This document shows positions 11,309 to 22,307 of a stretch of DNA of 64,000 bases, in pieces. Source of the stretch: Taudactylus pleione (lineage: Eukaryota; Chordata; Amphibia; Anura; Myobatrachidae); contig JAUIMM010000534.1 in the NCBI GenBank assembly GCA_031769625.1, positions 9,936,001 through 10,000,000 on the forward strand, given 5' to 3'. A model generated the notes under the pieces. That model saw only the letters and a list, made by a program, of their open reading frames with translations, was not told the DNA's origin and made no database searches. Numbering within the stretch: the first letter of the stretch is position 1; every line of letters begins with the position of its first letter. The position numbers were made by a program, and so were the translations under genes.

Positions 11309-11819
11309 GGGTGAGTTCCTTAGGGGGGTGCTTACGGGGTCGCAGACAAGATTTGTGACTTCGAAAGGGCCCCTCTGAGGTTTCTTGCACCTCTGTTATG
11401 GTCTGATAGCAGGCTGTAATTTTGGCAGAGTTTTGCAGCGTTGCACATGGTCGCTGGGTCGGTTGTTCTGCCTTAACTTCGCTGTGCGGGTGCTTTTGTA
11501 CTTTTGCAGTGGAGAGTTTTTACATGGCGGAACTTTGGCAACCGAGTGATTGGAAGGATGGCGTCTGTTAGAGGATCGCCGGAATTCCTTTTGCCTTTTT
11601 TTTCCCAACTTGAGGATTAGCTACTCGCCTAGGTGGGGGTCTTTAGGAATTTTTGTTTTATCACTGGTTTTAATCGTGGCTATTGCCCGCCGGTGGAAGT
11701 TTTGTGTTTTTGCCTCAGGTCAAGTTGGGAACTCCTGTCGTCCCCTTATCTCTACATCCCTCATAGTGGTAGGGCTTTAAATAAGCCGAGCTAGTCAGTT
11801 GGTGGCAGGGTACCAAAAT

Positions 11820-11895
11820 TTTGTACTGTTAAATAAAATTACATTTGTTAAGATATATTTATTAACCTATTTAAATCTTTTGTTTTCTCCAGGGC
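11820..11895 (+). other. Intron-like 3' end before the hydrolase
   Basis: An A/T-rich stretch ends in TCTTTTGTTTTCTCCAG at 11892, a pyrimidine tract plus AG. The hydrolase frame becomes readable directly after it. This suggests, without proof, that the hydrolase is spliced onto the upstream frame. No matching donor was identified. Confidence 0.35.
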
Positions 11896-12398
11896 GTCAT
11901 TTGGACGATAACTTTATATGGGTTATCGGACATTCCTACATTTTTTGGTTAGCCCGGTCAGAGGTGCTTTTGGGTTCAATAGAAATGCCTGAGCTGCATA
12001 ATTTTAGGTGGATAGGGCAGAGAGGTTTGGAGAATTTGTTCCAAACCTCAGTCGAAAGATACGTGTACCCCCATTTCCTTATTGTGCATGTGGGAGGTAA
12101 CGACCTAACCTCATGATGGCACGCTGGCCCTTTTTGTAGATTTTTGTGGTCAGACATTGTGCAACGGTTAGTTTGGCAGGGAGCCTTTGACATGCACGCC
12201 GTAGAGTTGTCCAGGAGACGGATTAACTCAGTTGTGGGGAGGGCTGTTGTGGCACATGGTGGCTCTGTTGTGGCTCATTCAGGTATCTCCATCCGCTATA
12301 GGGAGCTGTTTAGAAGTGATGGCGTTCACCTTTCCCGAGGTCGATGCGAGATCTTCATTAGGGATTTGGTTCTGGCCCTTAGGTCCCTTGATGTTTAG
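11896..12398 (+). pseudogene. SGNH/GDSL-like hydrolase of the Ngaro element
   Basis: WVIGHSYIFW gives block I with the nucleophile Ser (GHS). FRWIGQRGLENL follows, then HFLIVHVGGNDL gives the GxND block. The C-terminal block SDGVHLS supplies the catalytic Asp and His (12310-12335). Together these are the SGNH catalytic set. One frameshift lies around 12110-12125 between NDL and LWSDIV. Such hydrolases are known accessory domains in Ngaro-type elements; their role in retrotransposition is unclear. The domain is unusually well kept compared with the rest of the element. Confidence 0.75.
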
Positions 12399-13275
12399 TG
12401 AGTATTTTTTCTTGGTGTCTGTTTTTTTCTGTGGTGGGGGTTAGGTTTTTCTGTTAGTTGAGGTTTTCGATAGTATGGTGGTGGCTAGGGACGAGAGGTC
12501 CTAGTTTGGCCTGGTTTCATGAACGGCCTGGTTAATAGTAGTTGGGTTATTATTATTTGGATTATTAGGTGTGGAATATTGGTAGTTTTTCCCTGGGGGG
12601 GGTGACCCACGCGGCCAGGTTGTCATTAGGATGAGATAGGGCGTATACCGGATGACCACCGATCCAGATGGGTCTGGCCCTTCACAGCTGCATGGGTGGC
12701 TCCTCAAGTTGTTAGTTAAGTAACTTTCCCCATAGGGTGGGGCAGGAGGCCCTGGGTATCCCTACGAGTCGTATTGTGGGGCAGTTGGTCCCAGTGGGGT
12801 AGGTCAGAGCGGGTTTGGCCTATCCTCTTCCCTTTTTGATTTTGCAAAGGATTATTTAAGCTGTAGGCCATTCTCAATCCCTGCCACCATATTTTATTAT
12901 TTACAGACTGATTTAGTTACCTAGTTAAATTAGGAAGGGTTATTAAATAGGTTTATTACTATCAATATAATAAAAATACTGACCAGTTTTCCCCGGCAAT
13001 TTTGGTGTCCGTGTATTTATTTAATTTAGGATAAGTTTAGTTTGTGTGTGGCTGAGTGTGTGGAGTGATCTGATGCTAGAGAGTTTACCCCTTGCTGGAG
13101 TTACCACCTTTTTATTTTCAGATTCCCCACAGGGCCTGTGATCAGGAGGTGTGACCGAAGGGGAGTGGCCAAATCCACATTATGATTTTTCACCAATCTA
13201 ATAAATATAGAAAAATGGATTTATGGCATCAGATGTGTGATTATAGCCCCTACTTTTACATAAGTCAAATATTAA

Positions 13276-13450
13276 ATGCCCCTTACATGTAATCACCCCT
13301 CCTCTACATGCTCCTTTTTATATGCTATCACCCACATACTTCTTTATATGCCAGAGCCTACTCATGCCATGAACCACATGCCCCTTTATATGCCAAAGCT
13401 CCTTAATATGCCATCACCCCTCATCCACATGCACCTTTATATGCATATCA
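13276..13450. repeat. Degenerate tandem repeat, CACATGCMCCTTTATATGC
   Basis: Irregular repetition of a phrase built from CCCCTTTATATGCCA and CATCACCC, with units of roughly 20-30 bp and strong drift. Short frames across it are by-products. Confidence 0.6.
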
Positions 13451-13516
13451 TTGACCCCGCTCTGTTATTTTACGTGGGCTTCCACTTCGAGGCTGAGTTG
13501 CTGTTGATTCTAAACG

Positions 13517-13640
13517 CTACCACTTTCTAATAATATCACTTACAGTTGACCGTGGAATAGCCAGCAGGGATGAAATTTCACAAACTGTCTTATTGCAAAG
13601 GTGGCATCCTATCACAGTACCACACTTGAAGTCACTGAGC
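13517..13640 (-). pseudogene. Tc1-type transposase helix-turn-helix remnant
   Basis: On the minus strand the translation contains LSDFKCGTVIGCHLCNKT, then VCEISSLLAIPRSTVSDII, the first helix-turn-helix of a Tc1-like transposase. Flanking non-coding sequence to about 13775 looks like the matching terminal region. The catalytic domain is absent. It is an old, truncated copy unrelated in sequence to the three Tc1 elements at 56-62 kb. Confidence 0.7.
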
Positions 13641-13964
13641 TCTTCAGAACTACCTATTTTGTATCACAAATGTTTGAAAATGGAGACTGCATGGCTAGGT
13701 GCTTGATTTTATACACCTGCGGAAACGGGTCTGATTGAAACACCTCAATTCAATAATTAACATGTATGGCCAAATACTTGTATTGCAGCTGCATGGCTGC
13801 CACGAGCCCTGACCCGTGCAGCTGCTCTGATTAATGAAGAGGATGTGCGCGCCTCTCGGCGCCGGTGTGCAATAAAGTTTTTTATTTTTTTTATTTCAAA
13901 GACACGGCGAGTGTGACGTACTGATGTCACGCGCGCCGCTGAAGAGAGGAGGTAAGTTGGATGC

Positions 13965-14190
13965 ACAGAAGGGGGCCCGCTGGGGAGTAGAAACACAGAA
14001 GATCGGCCTGTTGAGGAGTGGGGACACAGAAGGGGGCCTGTTGGGGAGCGGGGACACAGATGGGCAGAAGGGGGCCTGCTGGGGAGTGGGGAGACAGAAG
14101 GGGGCCTGCTGGGGAGCGGGGACACAGAAGGGGGCCTGCTGGGCAGTGGGGACACAAAAGAGGATCTGCTGGGGAGTTGGGACACCAGAC
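13965..14190. repeat. G-rich minisatellite, about 30-bp unit
   Basis: About seven or eight copies of a unit close to GACACAGAAGGGGGCCTGCT followed by GGGGAGYGGG. The unit length near 30 bp (divisible by three) creates long repetitive frames on both strands that are not genes. Confidence 0.8.
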
Positions 14191-15510
14191 CTGTGCCGTC
14201 CACGGCTTCTGCTACTGGCATGTTAGGTCAGTCGTCTGTGAGGGGGCTGGGGTGTATTATTTTTTTCACTGTGTGTTTTATTCCTGTGGGGCCAATTTTT
14301 TTTTTTCTATGGGGCAAATGTGTTTTGTTTTTTCCCGTGAGGAGCAATATTTTTTTTTCCCTGTAGAAGTCAATATTGTGTATTTTTTAGTATTAAAAAT
14401 AGTAAAAGTATTAATTATTCTAACTCACTAGACTATGGCCCTAATTCAGAGCTGCTCGTAAGCAGCAGTACGCTCGTAGCGTTCCGATGTTGTGAAACCA
14501 CGCATGCGCCGGTGTTACACTGCGCATGTGCGTACGGCTGAATGCGATCTTTTTTTAAGTCGTTCGTCGAATAGCGAACAGGAAGTGACATGTAAAATGT
14601 GATTGACAGAACAGCCCGTTTTTGGGCGGTGACGGGGGTGGAGATGCGAAAACGCAGGCGTGGCGAGGCATTTTGTGGGCGTCCCTAAATTATCTCATGC
14701 GAACGGCAAATGTGATCGGAACAAGTCATACGTCACTGTCTGATCCACTTTGCGTTCAAACTGCTCGCACAGCTTGTGGTCTGGTATACTCTACCACAAT
14801 GTCGATGGTCTCGTCCTCCTTCCCGTGCCTCTTTGATGTTTTTTCGATTTATCATTTCATGCCAGAAAAGCAATCAACTTAGAATTGAAAACAAGCTTGG
14901 AATGTGTCTAGCAACTAGTTGTTTTTTTAGTAGCACAAAACCGTACGCAGGTGAAGTACTCAGCTGCTAATTTGTGGCTTAGACAATCAATTAGCATACC
15001 AATTTTTCATATTTGATTTGTATTTGTTTTTTTATTTTTTGTTTTGTGTTATTGCAACAATTTTGGCATCATGTTTGTGTTTTAGCAACATTTTTAATGG
15101 TCCCGGGAATTTCTTATCCATTTGGTTTGGGCAAAGTGTTCCTTTAAACTCCTAAATGGTTTTTAACCCTTTGGAATCTGTTTTTTTGTTTTGTTTTGTT
15201 TTTTCCTTTTTTGGGGCAGGGATTACCTAAAAACCATATTGAGAATAATGTCACATTACAATGGAGCAGATTTTGATTTGTTTTTATTTTTTACACACAT
15301 TTTTATATTTTCAAGTGCATTTTCCAGTTTGCATGTGTGGCTTACAGCAATAATTGTGCCAAAAAATGAATACACAAAATTAGTGGCATTTTGCAAAAAT
15401 AAAATAACACACATTAAAAACAATTCACAAGAAAGGAGAGGGAAGTTTTGGCCCTTAAGGAATATGGGGCAAGCACAGAAGGTTTGTGGGAAAATTAGCC
15501 AGTGCTGTCA

Positions 15511-16796
15511 TCACTTTTTGCCACGTTTGGCTGGGTTAGGGTGGGAGCCTGAACGGGTCCGGGATGTCCTTTGGCTGGCCTCTCCAGAGGCAGATGTTGG
15601 GGCCTCTGGAGTAGGCAGAGGGCTAGGCACATTTGGAGGGATGGCTGTTGTTGTGCCAGAGGTGGAGGATCCTGATGTTCCGGCAGGAAGGGAGGGCGGC
15701 TCCACCATGTGCTGGCGAACGAGCTGCTCCAGGGCATTGGCAATTCGGATGTTGGCCCTGGTATTTTCCGCCAGGGCCTGACCAATGGTCACGTTGGCCG
15801 CAGCATTTTGCTCCATGACCTCCGCCACCCGTAGCAGACTGGCGTCCATCCTCAGCAGAATCTCCGTTTGGTGATCCGATTTAAAATTGAGATCTGTGAG
15901 GAGGGCCACTGCCTGCGAGGGGGATTGCCCTGGACTGGCTTCTGCAGGGTTCCCAGCCGGATCTACTGCTTCCTCCCCTGCAGAGCCAGCAGAAATTCTG
16001 CGGCCAAGGCTCCCCTCTGGAGCAGACTCATCCGCCGGTGTCTCTGTTAGAAAAATGAGAAAAGAGTAACAATAGAATCTCCATATTGTCACAAACACAT
16101 TTCAGAGTTGGTAACATAACAACATTTACCTGGGACAACATGAGGAGCCGCAAAGTCTGGCATCTCCGTATCCATGTTGGACACGCCAAACACCTCCTCA
16201 TACTGCACACACCCCTGTGCCAGCTCTTCCAAGTCATTCAGCTCCAATGACACAGGGGTGGGACCCCCACCTGTCCCCCTTGCATGCCTAGCCCTCTCTG
16301 CCAGTTTTTGTTTCAGCCGATATTTATAATCGGTCCATCTGTGGGTGAAAAAGTTAGCATTATTCCTGCAGTATTTGGCCCTGTAACCACTTTTTCAAAA
16401 AATTTAGTTTTTACGTACCGGCATTTGACATCCCGGGGTAGACGTTCAAAGTCACCCACCCTATTGACAGCACTGGCTATCTCATCCCACATTTTCCACT
16501 TCTGGCTTGCACCCATATTCCGATCTGCCTGTGGCAGGATGTCAACACACATTTGGACCAAAACCTCCATCCCCTTTCTTGTGAATTGTGGCTGCCTTTT
16601 TTTTTTGGCTTCTTTTGTGGACCTTCTCGGCCCAGCAGCCTCTTCCATGGCATCCTCAACACCTTTTTGCAAAAACATTGATTACATTTAGATGTTCAGT
16701 TTTCACAAAATTCTGGTTCTAAAAAATTTTTTAAGCCAAAAGAGTCAAATACTTACCGGGCGTCTCTTGCCCATTGTTTTGCTTCTCTGTAGCCAT
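15511..16796 (-). CDS. Harbinger Myb/SANT-like DNA-binding protein (four exons)
   Basis: Four exons join in frame with canonical sites: 16796-16757, 16662-16419, 16338-16130 and 16043-15511. Donors read G|GTAAGT, G|GTACGT and G|GTAAAT; all acceptors end AG. The product would be 341 residues. It starts MATEKQNNG and carries a Myb/SANT-like domain from about residue 38 (QPQFTRKGMEVLV) through KWKMWDEIASAV to KCRWTDYKYRLKQ. The C-terminal half has a helical region (LRMDASLLRVAEVMEQ) and a basic tail (PAKRGKK). In Harbinger elements such proteins bind the ends and bring the transposase into the nucleus. It is transcribed divergently from the transposase. Stop at 15511-15513. No disabling change seen. 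Confidence 0.85.
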
Positions 16797-17961
16797 TTTG
16801 AGAACACCAACTTGAACTACAGCAGACCGTTTTGATTTTTCCGTGACGTATTTATACATGCGTCCGTATTATTCGTCCGCATCATTGATTGTGCACTCCT
16901 ATGATCCGTCCTTAATTGGAGCGGGAAAATAAAGACTATTTATTGCTTTGGGCGACTCGAGTCGAGGTGGCGGATGATGATTGTTGGAGGTTTCGTGTGT
17001 AGTAGTGGATTGTTGGCGGGATTAGTGGATTGAGGCAGGTTTTTGGAGTAGGAGTTGTTTTTTTTTTTTTGGTCCTTATTTTCTATTCGTTTTTTTTATT
17101 GCGGTTATTTTCTTTGTCGGTTATTATTGGAGTAAGTATTTTTTTCCAACTCCTTTAAAAAATAAGGGATATACAAACCAAATGTTCTTTTTTTTAATTT
17201 TTTTTTTATTTCTTTACAGTTATTTTGGCTGGACCCCATTGGAGTTTTTGGACTGTGACTTCTTAGTCGAATTTCTGTAAGTTTATCTTTTTTCCTGATT
17301 TACCAATTTGGATGTGTTGGTTTTCGCATATATTTGGTACATTACTGTTTTAGTTCTAAGTTTAACAATCATGTATTATTAATAAATATAGCGTAATGTT
17401 TAGCCAAATATATTTCCTTTGTTTATCCCTTAAAAATGCTAACTATTTAGCGCACTAATGTTTCCTTAATCCCCATGTAAAAATGTGAACTATTTAGCGC
17501 ACGAATGTTTCCTTAATCCCCATGTAAAAATGCAAACTATTTAGCGCACTAATGTTTCCTTAATCCCCATGTAAAAATGCAAACTATTTAGCGCACGAAT
17601 ATTTCCATAAATCCATATGTAAAAATGCGAACTATTTAGCGCACGAATGTTTTTTCTAAAATAAATTTGTCCATTCTTGTTTGTCCACTCAGTGTAGGGT
17701 GCATTTTTCAAATAATGTGTGCTCCACCCTATCTTTGTGCGCATTTTGCCAAATTTTAAAAAATAAAATCTGGCACCCCAAAATTCTAAAACGAATTTCT
17801 AATTTTGAACTGTAGGTTGTTGCACTCATGACAATACCCCGGCATGTAAGCATGTTTGGATTTTGCGGCAAAGATAAGTATTTTTTGGAAAGATCATTTT
17901 CAACAACCATTAACTACCTGGCTTGCCATTTCAGGTTGATGTTGGTGGTCTTATTTTGGCC
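16797..17961. promoter_or_regulatory. Divergent intergenic region of the Harbinger element
   Basis: About 1.16 kb separates the two divergent start codons and should contain both promoters. It is T-rich, with a run of T residues near 17060 and 17190, and contains the 47-bp tandem repeat at 17440-17665. A good acceptor (CCATTTCAG at 17934) just upstream of the transposase ATG suggests a 5' non-coding exon for that gene. Confidence 0.5.
17440..17665. repeat. 47-bp tandem repeat, about five copies
   Basis: The phrase AACTATTTAGCGCAC recurs at about 17446, 17488, 17535, 17582 and 17629, with ATGTTTCCTTAATCCCCATG between copies. Spacing is close to 47 bp, except a shorter first interval. It lies between the divergent promoters of the Harbinger genes. 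Confidence 0.85.
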
Positions 17962-19084
17962 ATGCTTCCGGAACCCGACCAACCTCAACCTCGTCCCAGG
18001 CGTAGGCATCGTAGGCGTGCAAGGCCCAAGATATATAGAACATGTGTCACCCTTTTTGGAATGCCTGAAGATAAGGTTTTAAGACAATACCATCTTCCTC
18101 CACAAATCATCATAGACACTCTCTCATTAATAGAGAGTGATCTGGAGCGGCAAATTGACAGTCCTACAGCAATACCACCACTTACGCAATTAATGGCGGT
18201 GTTACATTTCTGTGCCTCAGGATCCTTTCAAACCACGGTGGGAATAGTGGCCGGAATCTCCCAATCCTCCTTTTCAAGGATCCTGAGGGCAGTGATGGAG
18301 GCCCTTTTCAAGCACCTCCATCATTTTATTAACATACCATTGGATATGGGTTCCCTTAGTGTGGCGAAGGGTAATTTTTACCAAATAGCTGGCTTCCCAC
18401 ACATCATAGGGGTTGTGGATGGTACTCACATACCACTTCAGCCTCCAGCACGGCTGGAGGCAATTTTTAGGAACCACAAGCACTATCACTCACTGAATGT
18501 AATGGTGGTATGTGATGCCTCCCTCCAGATCCTGTCCCTGAATGCAAAATTACCCGGGAGTGCACATGACTCATTCGTCATCCGGCAATCAGGGATTTGG
18601 CATAAATTAAACAACCTACAAGCTGGTGATGCGTGGCTTCTGGGTAAGTGGAGCCCTTTATTTGAAACCAATGCAAAGCTTGATACACAGTGATCCTGAT
18701 TGTTGTTTGTTTTTATTCACAGGAGACAGTGGCTACCCTTGCATGCCCTGGCTGCTCACTCCTTATTTGGCTCCCACACCAGGTCCACAAAGTGAGTATA
18801 ATTCCGCACTTACAGCCACCAGGCAGGTGGTGGAGCGCTGTATCGGCCTTTTAAAAGTTCGATTCAGATGCCTCCACCGCTCTGGTGGCGAACTCATGTA
18901 TTTGCCGGCTATGGTTTCGAAAATTGTGGTCCTGTGTGGGATCTTTCACAACATCGCCATAAGGAGTGGTGTCCCAATGCAGCCAGAGGATTCCTTACCT
19001 GAGGATGGCCCCCCCGAGGTTGGTCGGAGGTCAGTATGTGGGGGGGCCATACGCGATTATGTGGTGGCCCGTTTTTTCAGGTAA
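17962..19084 (+). CDS. PIF/Harbinger DDE transposase (two exons)
   Basis: Two exons, 17962-18643 and 18723-19084, join in phase (CTG G|GTAAGT, TTCACAG|GA) to give 347 residues, the usual size of Harbinger transposases and the domesticated relative HARBI1. The DDE nuclease residues are visible: Asp in GVVDGTHIPL, Asp in GDSGYP directly after the splice, and Glu in RQVVERCIGLLK. An N-terminal helical region (PPQIIIDTL; FCASGSFQTTVG, SQSSFSRIL) fits the family's DNA-binding part. The start ATG at 17962 was chosen because an acceptor-like CAG lies just upstream. A basic stretch (RPRRRHRRRARP) follows the start. It cuts and pastes the element, expected together with the SANT protein. No stops or shifts seen. 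Confidence 0.9.
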
Positions 19085-19914
19085 TTATTGACAAACATTT
19101 ACTTCATTGTCCCAATGTCTACATGTACGATTATAATGTGCCTTTTTAATCTTGTTTTTCATTTTTTATTCTTGTCTTCCTTTTTCAAACCATGTAAAAA
19201 CGATGCCTACTACCTGACCCACTAAATTGTCTACATGTGGCCACATTGGAACTAACTTGTGGATAAATTATTTCATCGCCTCATTTGTGGATTCATGTTG
19301 GCCTGCTACTTATTTCAACAGTTCTTGAGTGTTGTTTGATTTTTTTGCGTTTGGTGTAGGTTGTTTTTTGTAGTGTGTTTTCACTGTGTGAATTGCTTGT
19401 CACAATTCATTTTCTGTTTGTGTTTGCTGTGTATTAAAGTTTTCTTTTCCGTTAAAAAGACTGTTTATTTACACATTACAAGCACGTGTAACCTGGCTCA
19501 AAAAATGCCACCTTTCAGAATGCCGAATCCTGTAATGTGTGAAATTGTTAAGTCTTTGAACATGCTTTGTGGCTTAGAAAAAACAACAAAGGTATTAGGG
19601 TGAATCAGTAGTTTGTTCAAAATAGGCCTAAGCAGGTTTCAGTTTCTATTTACATTACCCACCACAAGAAAAACCACAAACTGTTGGTTTTTCCACAAAC
19701 CTATTGGTATGGTGAGGTGTTTAATGTGTCAGCTTACATACTTTCTACCGCTTTGTACAATCTAATTTACCTTACTTTAAAGAACATAACCAAATCGTGG
19801 ACTTATGGAAGGTTAAACAATGTATTATTTTCAGTCAAGAAATGAGACTCGTTAACATACAACGCTATTTTATTGTAAAAAATATACAAAACCGAATTAC
19901 AAACAAACAAAAAA
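19085..19914. other. Non-coding part of the Harbinger element
   Basis: 3' region of the transposase gene, T-rich. Near 19870 the minus strand carries AATAAA, well placed for the minus-strand third gene that ends at 19915. No other gene seen. Confidence 0.6.
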
Positions 19915-21629
19915 TCAACTCCGAAGGAGCGCCGCCATGTGGTCCAGGACCACTAGCATGGCAATGATGTGGCCACGCAAGGCGGCCAAGCCCTCCTGCA
20001 TACCATGCATCCGCCTCTGGTCCTCTGTTGGTATAAAAAAAAAGGGATCCTTAATGAAATGACACCTTACATTATAAGTTGAATAAACAAATAAATCTAT
20101 TTGCAAACAAGATCCAGTTTTGTGGTAAAAAAACAAGTACTGGAAAATGCTACGGTGGTATCAATAATAAATTATAAATGAACACACAAAAAGGCGACAC
20201 AAAAAGGACGAAGTACCCTTCTTAGGGTAAATCAAAAAACCCCAAGAATGAGTGTTTTCACATGTGTGATATGTATCAGTGGAAAATATCCAAGACATTG
20301 TATATCCAATTCAAAATGTATTTTTACAACAAAAGAAAGGTAAACATACCGGTCATTGGCCTGGATGGTCTTGGAGGCCCTCCATCCTCCTCCTCCTCGG
20401 AGGTGGGCCAGTGCTGGTGGATTGAGGGAGGGGAGAGGGCGGAAATGGTTGACGGGCCGGAAAATCGAGGGGGTGGTGGAGGGGAGGGTGAAGAAAAGAG
20501 AGGGGGGGGTGGAGGGGAGGGTGAAGAAAAGAGAGGGGGGGTGGAGGGGAGGGGGAATTTTGGGGGTGTTGCAAATTGGGAGAGGGAGGGGACTCAGCTA
20601 TTGGCCGGGCAGGGGTGGAGGGGGAATTGGGGGATGGTTGGGGAGATGGGCTGGGACTGGGCGTCGGCATCAGGGGCCGAGCCCGGCGACGAACTCTGTG
20701 GCGAGGCCGGATTCTGCGTTCAGCCCCTAAATGATTAAGGAAAAATGTTTTTAATTTTTTTGGGAGGGGGGGGTGGAACCCAAATTTACAACACAAAAAA
20801 AATACAAACATTCTAAAAAAGGAAAACATGCACACACAGACATGTGTAAAAACAAAAAACAGGGCTATACTGCAAACAAACATGCACGCACAGACATGTA
20901 AAATAACAGGGCTATACTGAAAACAAACATGCACAAGCAGATAGGGCCGCAACAAACAAACAGGGCTATACTGGAAACAAACATGCACACGCAGATAGGG
21001 CCGCAACAAACAAACAGGGCTATACTGGAAACAATCATGCACACGCAAATAGGGCCGCAACAAACAAACAGGGCTATACTGGAAACAAACATGCACACGC
21101 AGATAGGGCCGCAACAAACAAACAGGGCTATACTGGAAACAAACATGCACACGCAGATAGGGCCGCAACAAACAAACAGGGCTATACTGGAAACAAACAT
21201 GCACACGCAGATAGGGCCGCAACAAACAAACAGGGCTATACTGGAAACAAACATGCACACGCAGATAGGGCCGCAACAAACAAACAGGGCTATACTGGAA
21301 ACAAACATGCACACGCAGATAGGGCCGCAACAAACAAACAGGGCTATAATGGAAACAAGCACACGCAGATAGGGCCGAAAACAAATCCTACAATAAAAAA
21401 AAAACCACTTACTTGCAGCGATCCGCTGCCGAAAACATGCCAGCAAGCGGGGGGTGCGGCACCGCAGATCCGACCACCTGCGCTCTAATTGGCCGATATT
21501 ACGGTGTGAGCCGAAGGAGCGCAGGTGGTGGTGAACCTCCGCATAGGCCGATCGCTTGGCCCGGTTGGTGATGGGGGGAGGCTGGCTGGTGATCAACAGC
21601 TCCCGTGTGGTAAATGCGGAGGCTCTCAT
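19915..21629 (-). CDS. Third Harbinger gene, SANT-like, three predicted exons
   Basis: Predicted exons 21629-21413, 20726-20350 and 20024-19915. Exon 1 starts MRASAFTTRELL and contains a SANT/trihelix-like second half, with SAYAEVHHHLRSFG and QLERRWSDLRCR matching the E-x8-G-...-RW-S/T-D pattern of the partner gene at 15511-16796. It ends at a strong donor (A|GTAAGTGG). Exon 2 begins after ATTTAG with a basic run (RAERRIRPRHRVRRRAR) and becomes Pro/Ser-rich over a polypyrimidine repeat. Exon 3 (EDQRRMHGMQEGLAALRG) is a short helical end, 45 bp before AATAAA. An in-frame TGA precedes the exon 2 donor by 3 nt, and exon 3 needs phase 1, so a one-base slip in the G/C runs of exon 2 is likely. The gene may be broken, or exon 2 may end differently. 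Confidence 0.55.
20440..20575. repeat. Polypurine tandem repeat in exon 2 of the third gene
   Basis: Repeats of GGGGTGGAGGGGAGGGTGAA with GAAAAGAGAG between. Runs of seven or eight G make length errors likely here, either in nature or in the assembly, and this is where the third gene loses frame. Confidence 0.75.
20925..21375. repeat. 54-bp tandem repeat, eight copies
   Basis: Nearly identical units containing ATGCACACGCAGATAGGGCC and CAACAAACAAACAGGGCTAT. The copies are very similar, so the array is young or homogenised. Because 54 is a multiple of three and no frame of the unit has a stop on several frames, it creates long repetitive frames on both strands. It lies wholly in the predicted first intron of the third Harbinger gene. 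Confidence 0.95.
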
Positions 21630-22307
21630 GATGGCAATGATTTTTTTAAGAACAAACAGTTTTAATAAAGGCCAGAGAAAATTTTGATTGGCTAATGTAC
21701 TTTGTAAATTAACAGGAACCATTGTATTGGTTATTGTATGAGTCATGTGTCCTACAGGCTCCAAAATATAATGTGAGTTATGATAGGCTTCATGCAGTGA
21801 CATGCGTAAGCTAATTTAAATAAAGAAATTTAAACCTGAAAATAGGAATATCCTAAACACAGGAAAACAATAGGATAATTGGTTACAACATGTTTTTTTG
21901 ATAAAGTAAACCATTGGTGAAACCGTACGTATTCTGCGGGAAAAATGACACACACGGACAACAGTAAAGTTTATTGAAAATTAAAAAAAAAAACGGATGG
22001 CAAACATGTGAAGAGCAATTAAGCTAATTAATATATTGATTGGCATGATACGATTAAAGTATGTATGCAGAATGAACGAGCAGGTAATCAAAATCTGACA
22101 GGCCCACTTCCAGTTTGGACTTGTGCGAGCGTTCCCTGCAACCAAATTTGGAGATGGACGGTAGCAATTTTGGTCGTTCGTTAGCTATAGGAGGGGTTGG
22201 GAGACTTTGGGGCGGAAGATTAGCTACGAGCGAATTTACAAGCGAGCGCTTGAATTTACATTTTCTCGCTCTTTCGACGAACTTGCGTACGGCTCTGAAT
22301 CAGGCCC

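Larger units (their letters stand above)
7480..13020 (+). mobile_element. Ngaro-like (DIRS order) YR retrotransposon
   Basis: Gene order on the plus strand is a Ser-rich leader and gag-like zinc-finger protein (8272-9571), DIRS-type RT (9593-10479), RNase H (10464-10990), a probable tyrosine recombinase N-terminal remnant (10988-11308) and an SGNH hydrolase (11896-12398). This matches Ngaro elements, which lack a DDE integrase and LTRs of the gypsy type. Outer limits are approximate: I could not match split terminal repeats by eye. AATAAAA at about 12970 is a possible polyadenylation signal. All frames carry shifts or stops, so it is defective. Confidence 0.75.
14437..22307. mobile_element. 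Autonomous-looking PIF/Harbinger transposon, 7.9 kb
   Basis: Left end GGCCCTAATTCAGAGCTG, right end (inverse complement) GGGCCTGATTCAGAGCCG, flanked by TAT on both sides (14434-14436, 22308-22310), a 3-bp duplication. It contains a plus-strand DDE transposase (17962-19084), a divergent minus-strand Myb/SANT gene (15511-16796) and a third minus-strand SANT-like gene (19915-21629). Both subterminal regions are rich in CGCTCG and CGTACG words, probable protein-binding sites. It is the only element in the window whose main genes read without a break. Confidence 0.9.

Noticed and set aside
13757..14431. Pro/Ser-rich and Gly-rich frames around 14 kb
   Set aside because: Caused by the roughly 30-bp minisatellite.
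20353..21803. Long minus-strand frames of 343 and 312 residues and a 147-residue plus frame
   Set aside because: They run through the 54-bp tandem array and repeat an 18-residue unit; only the short pieces outside the array have SANT-like or exon features.
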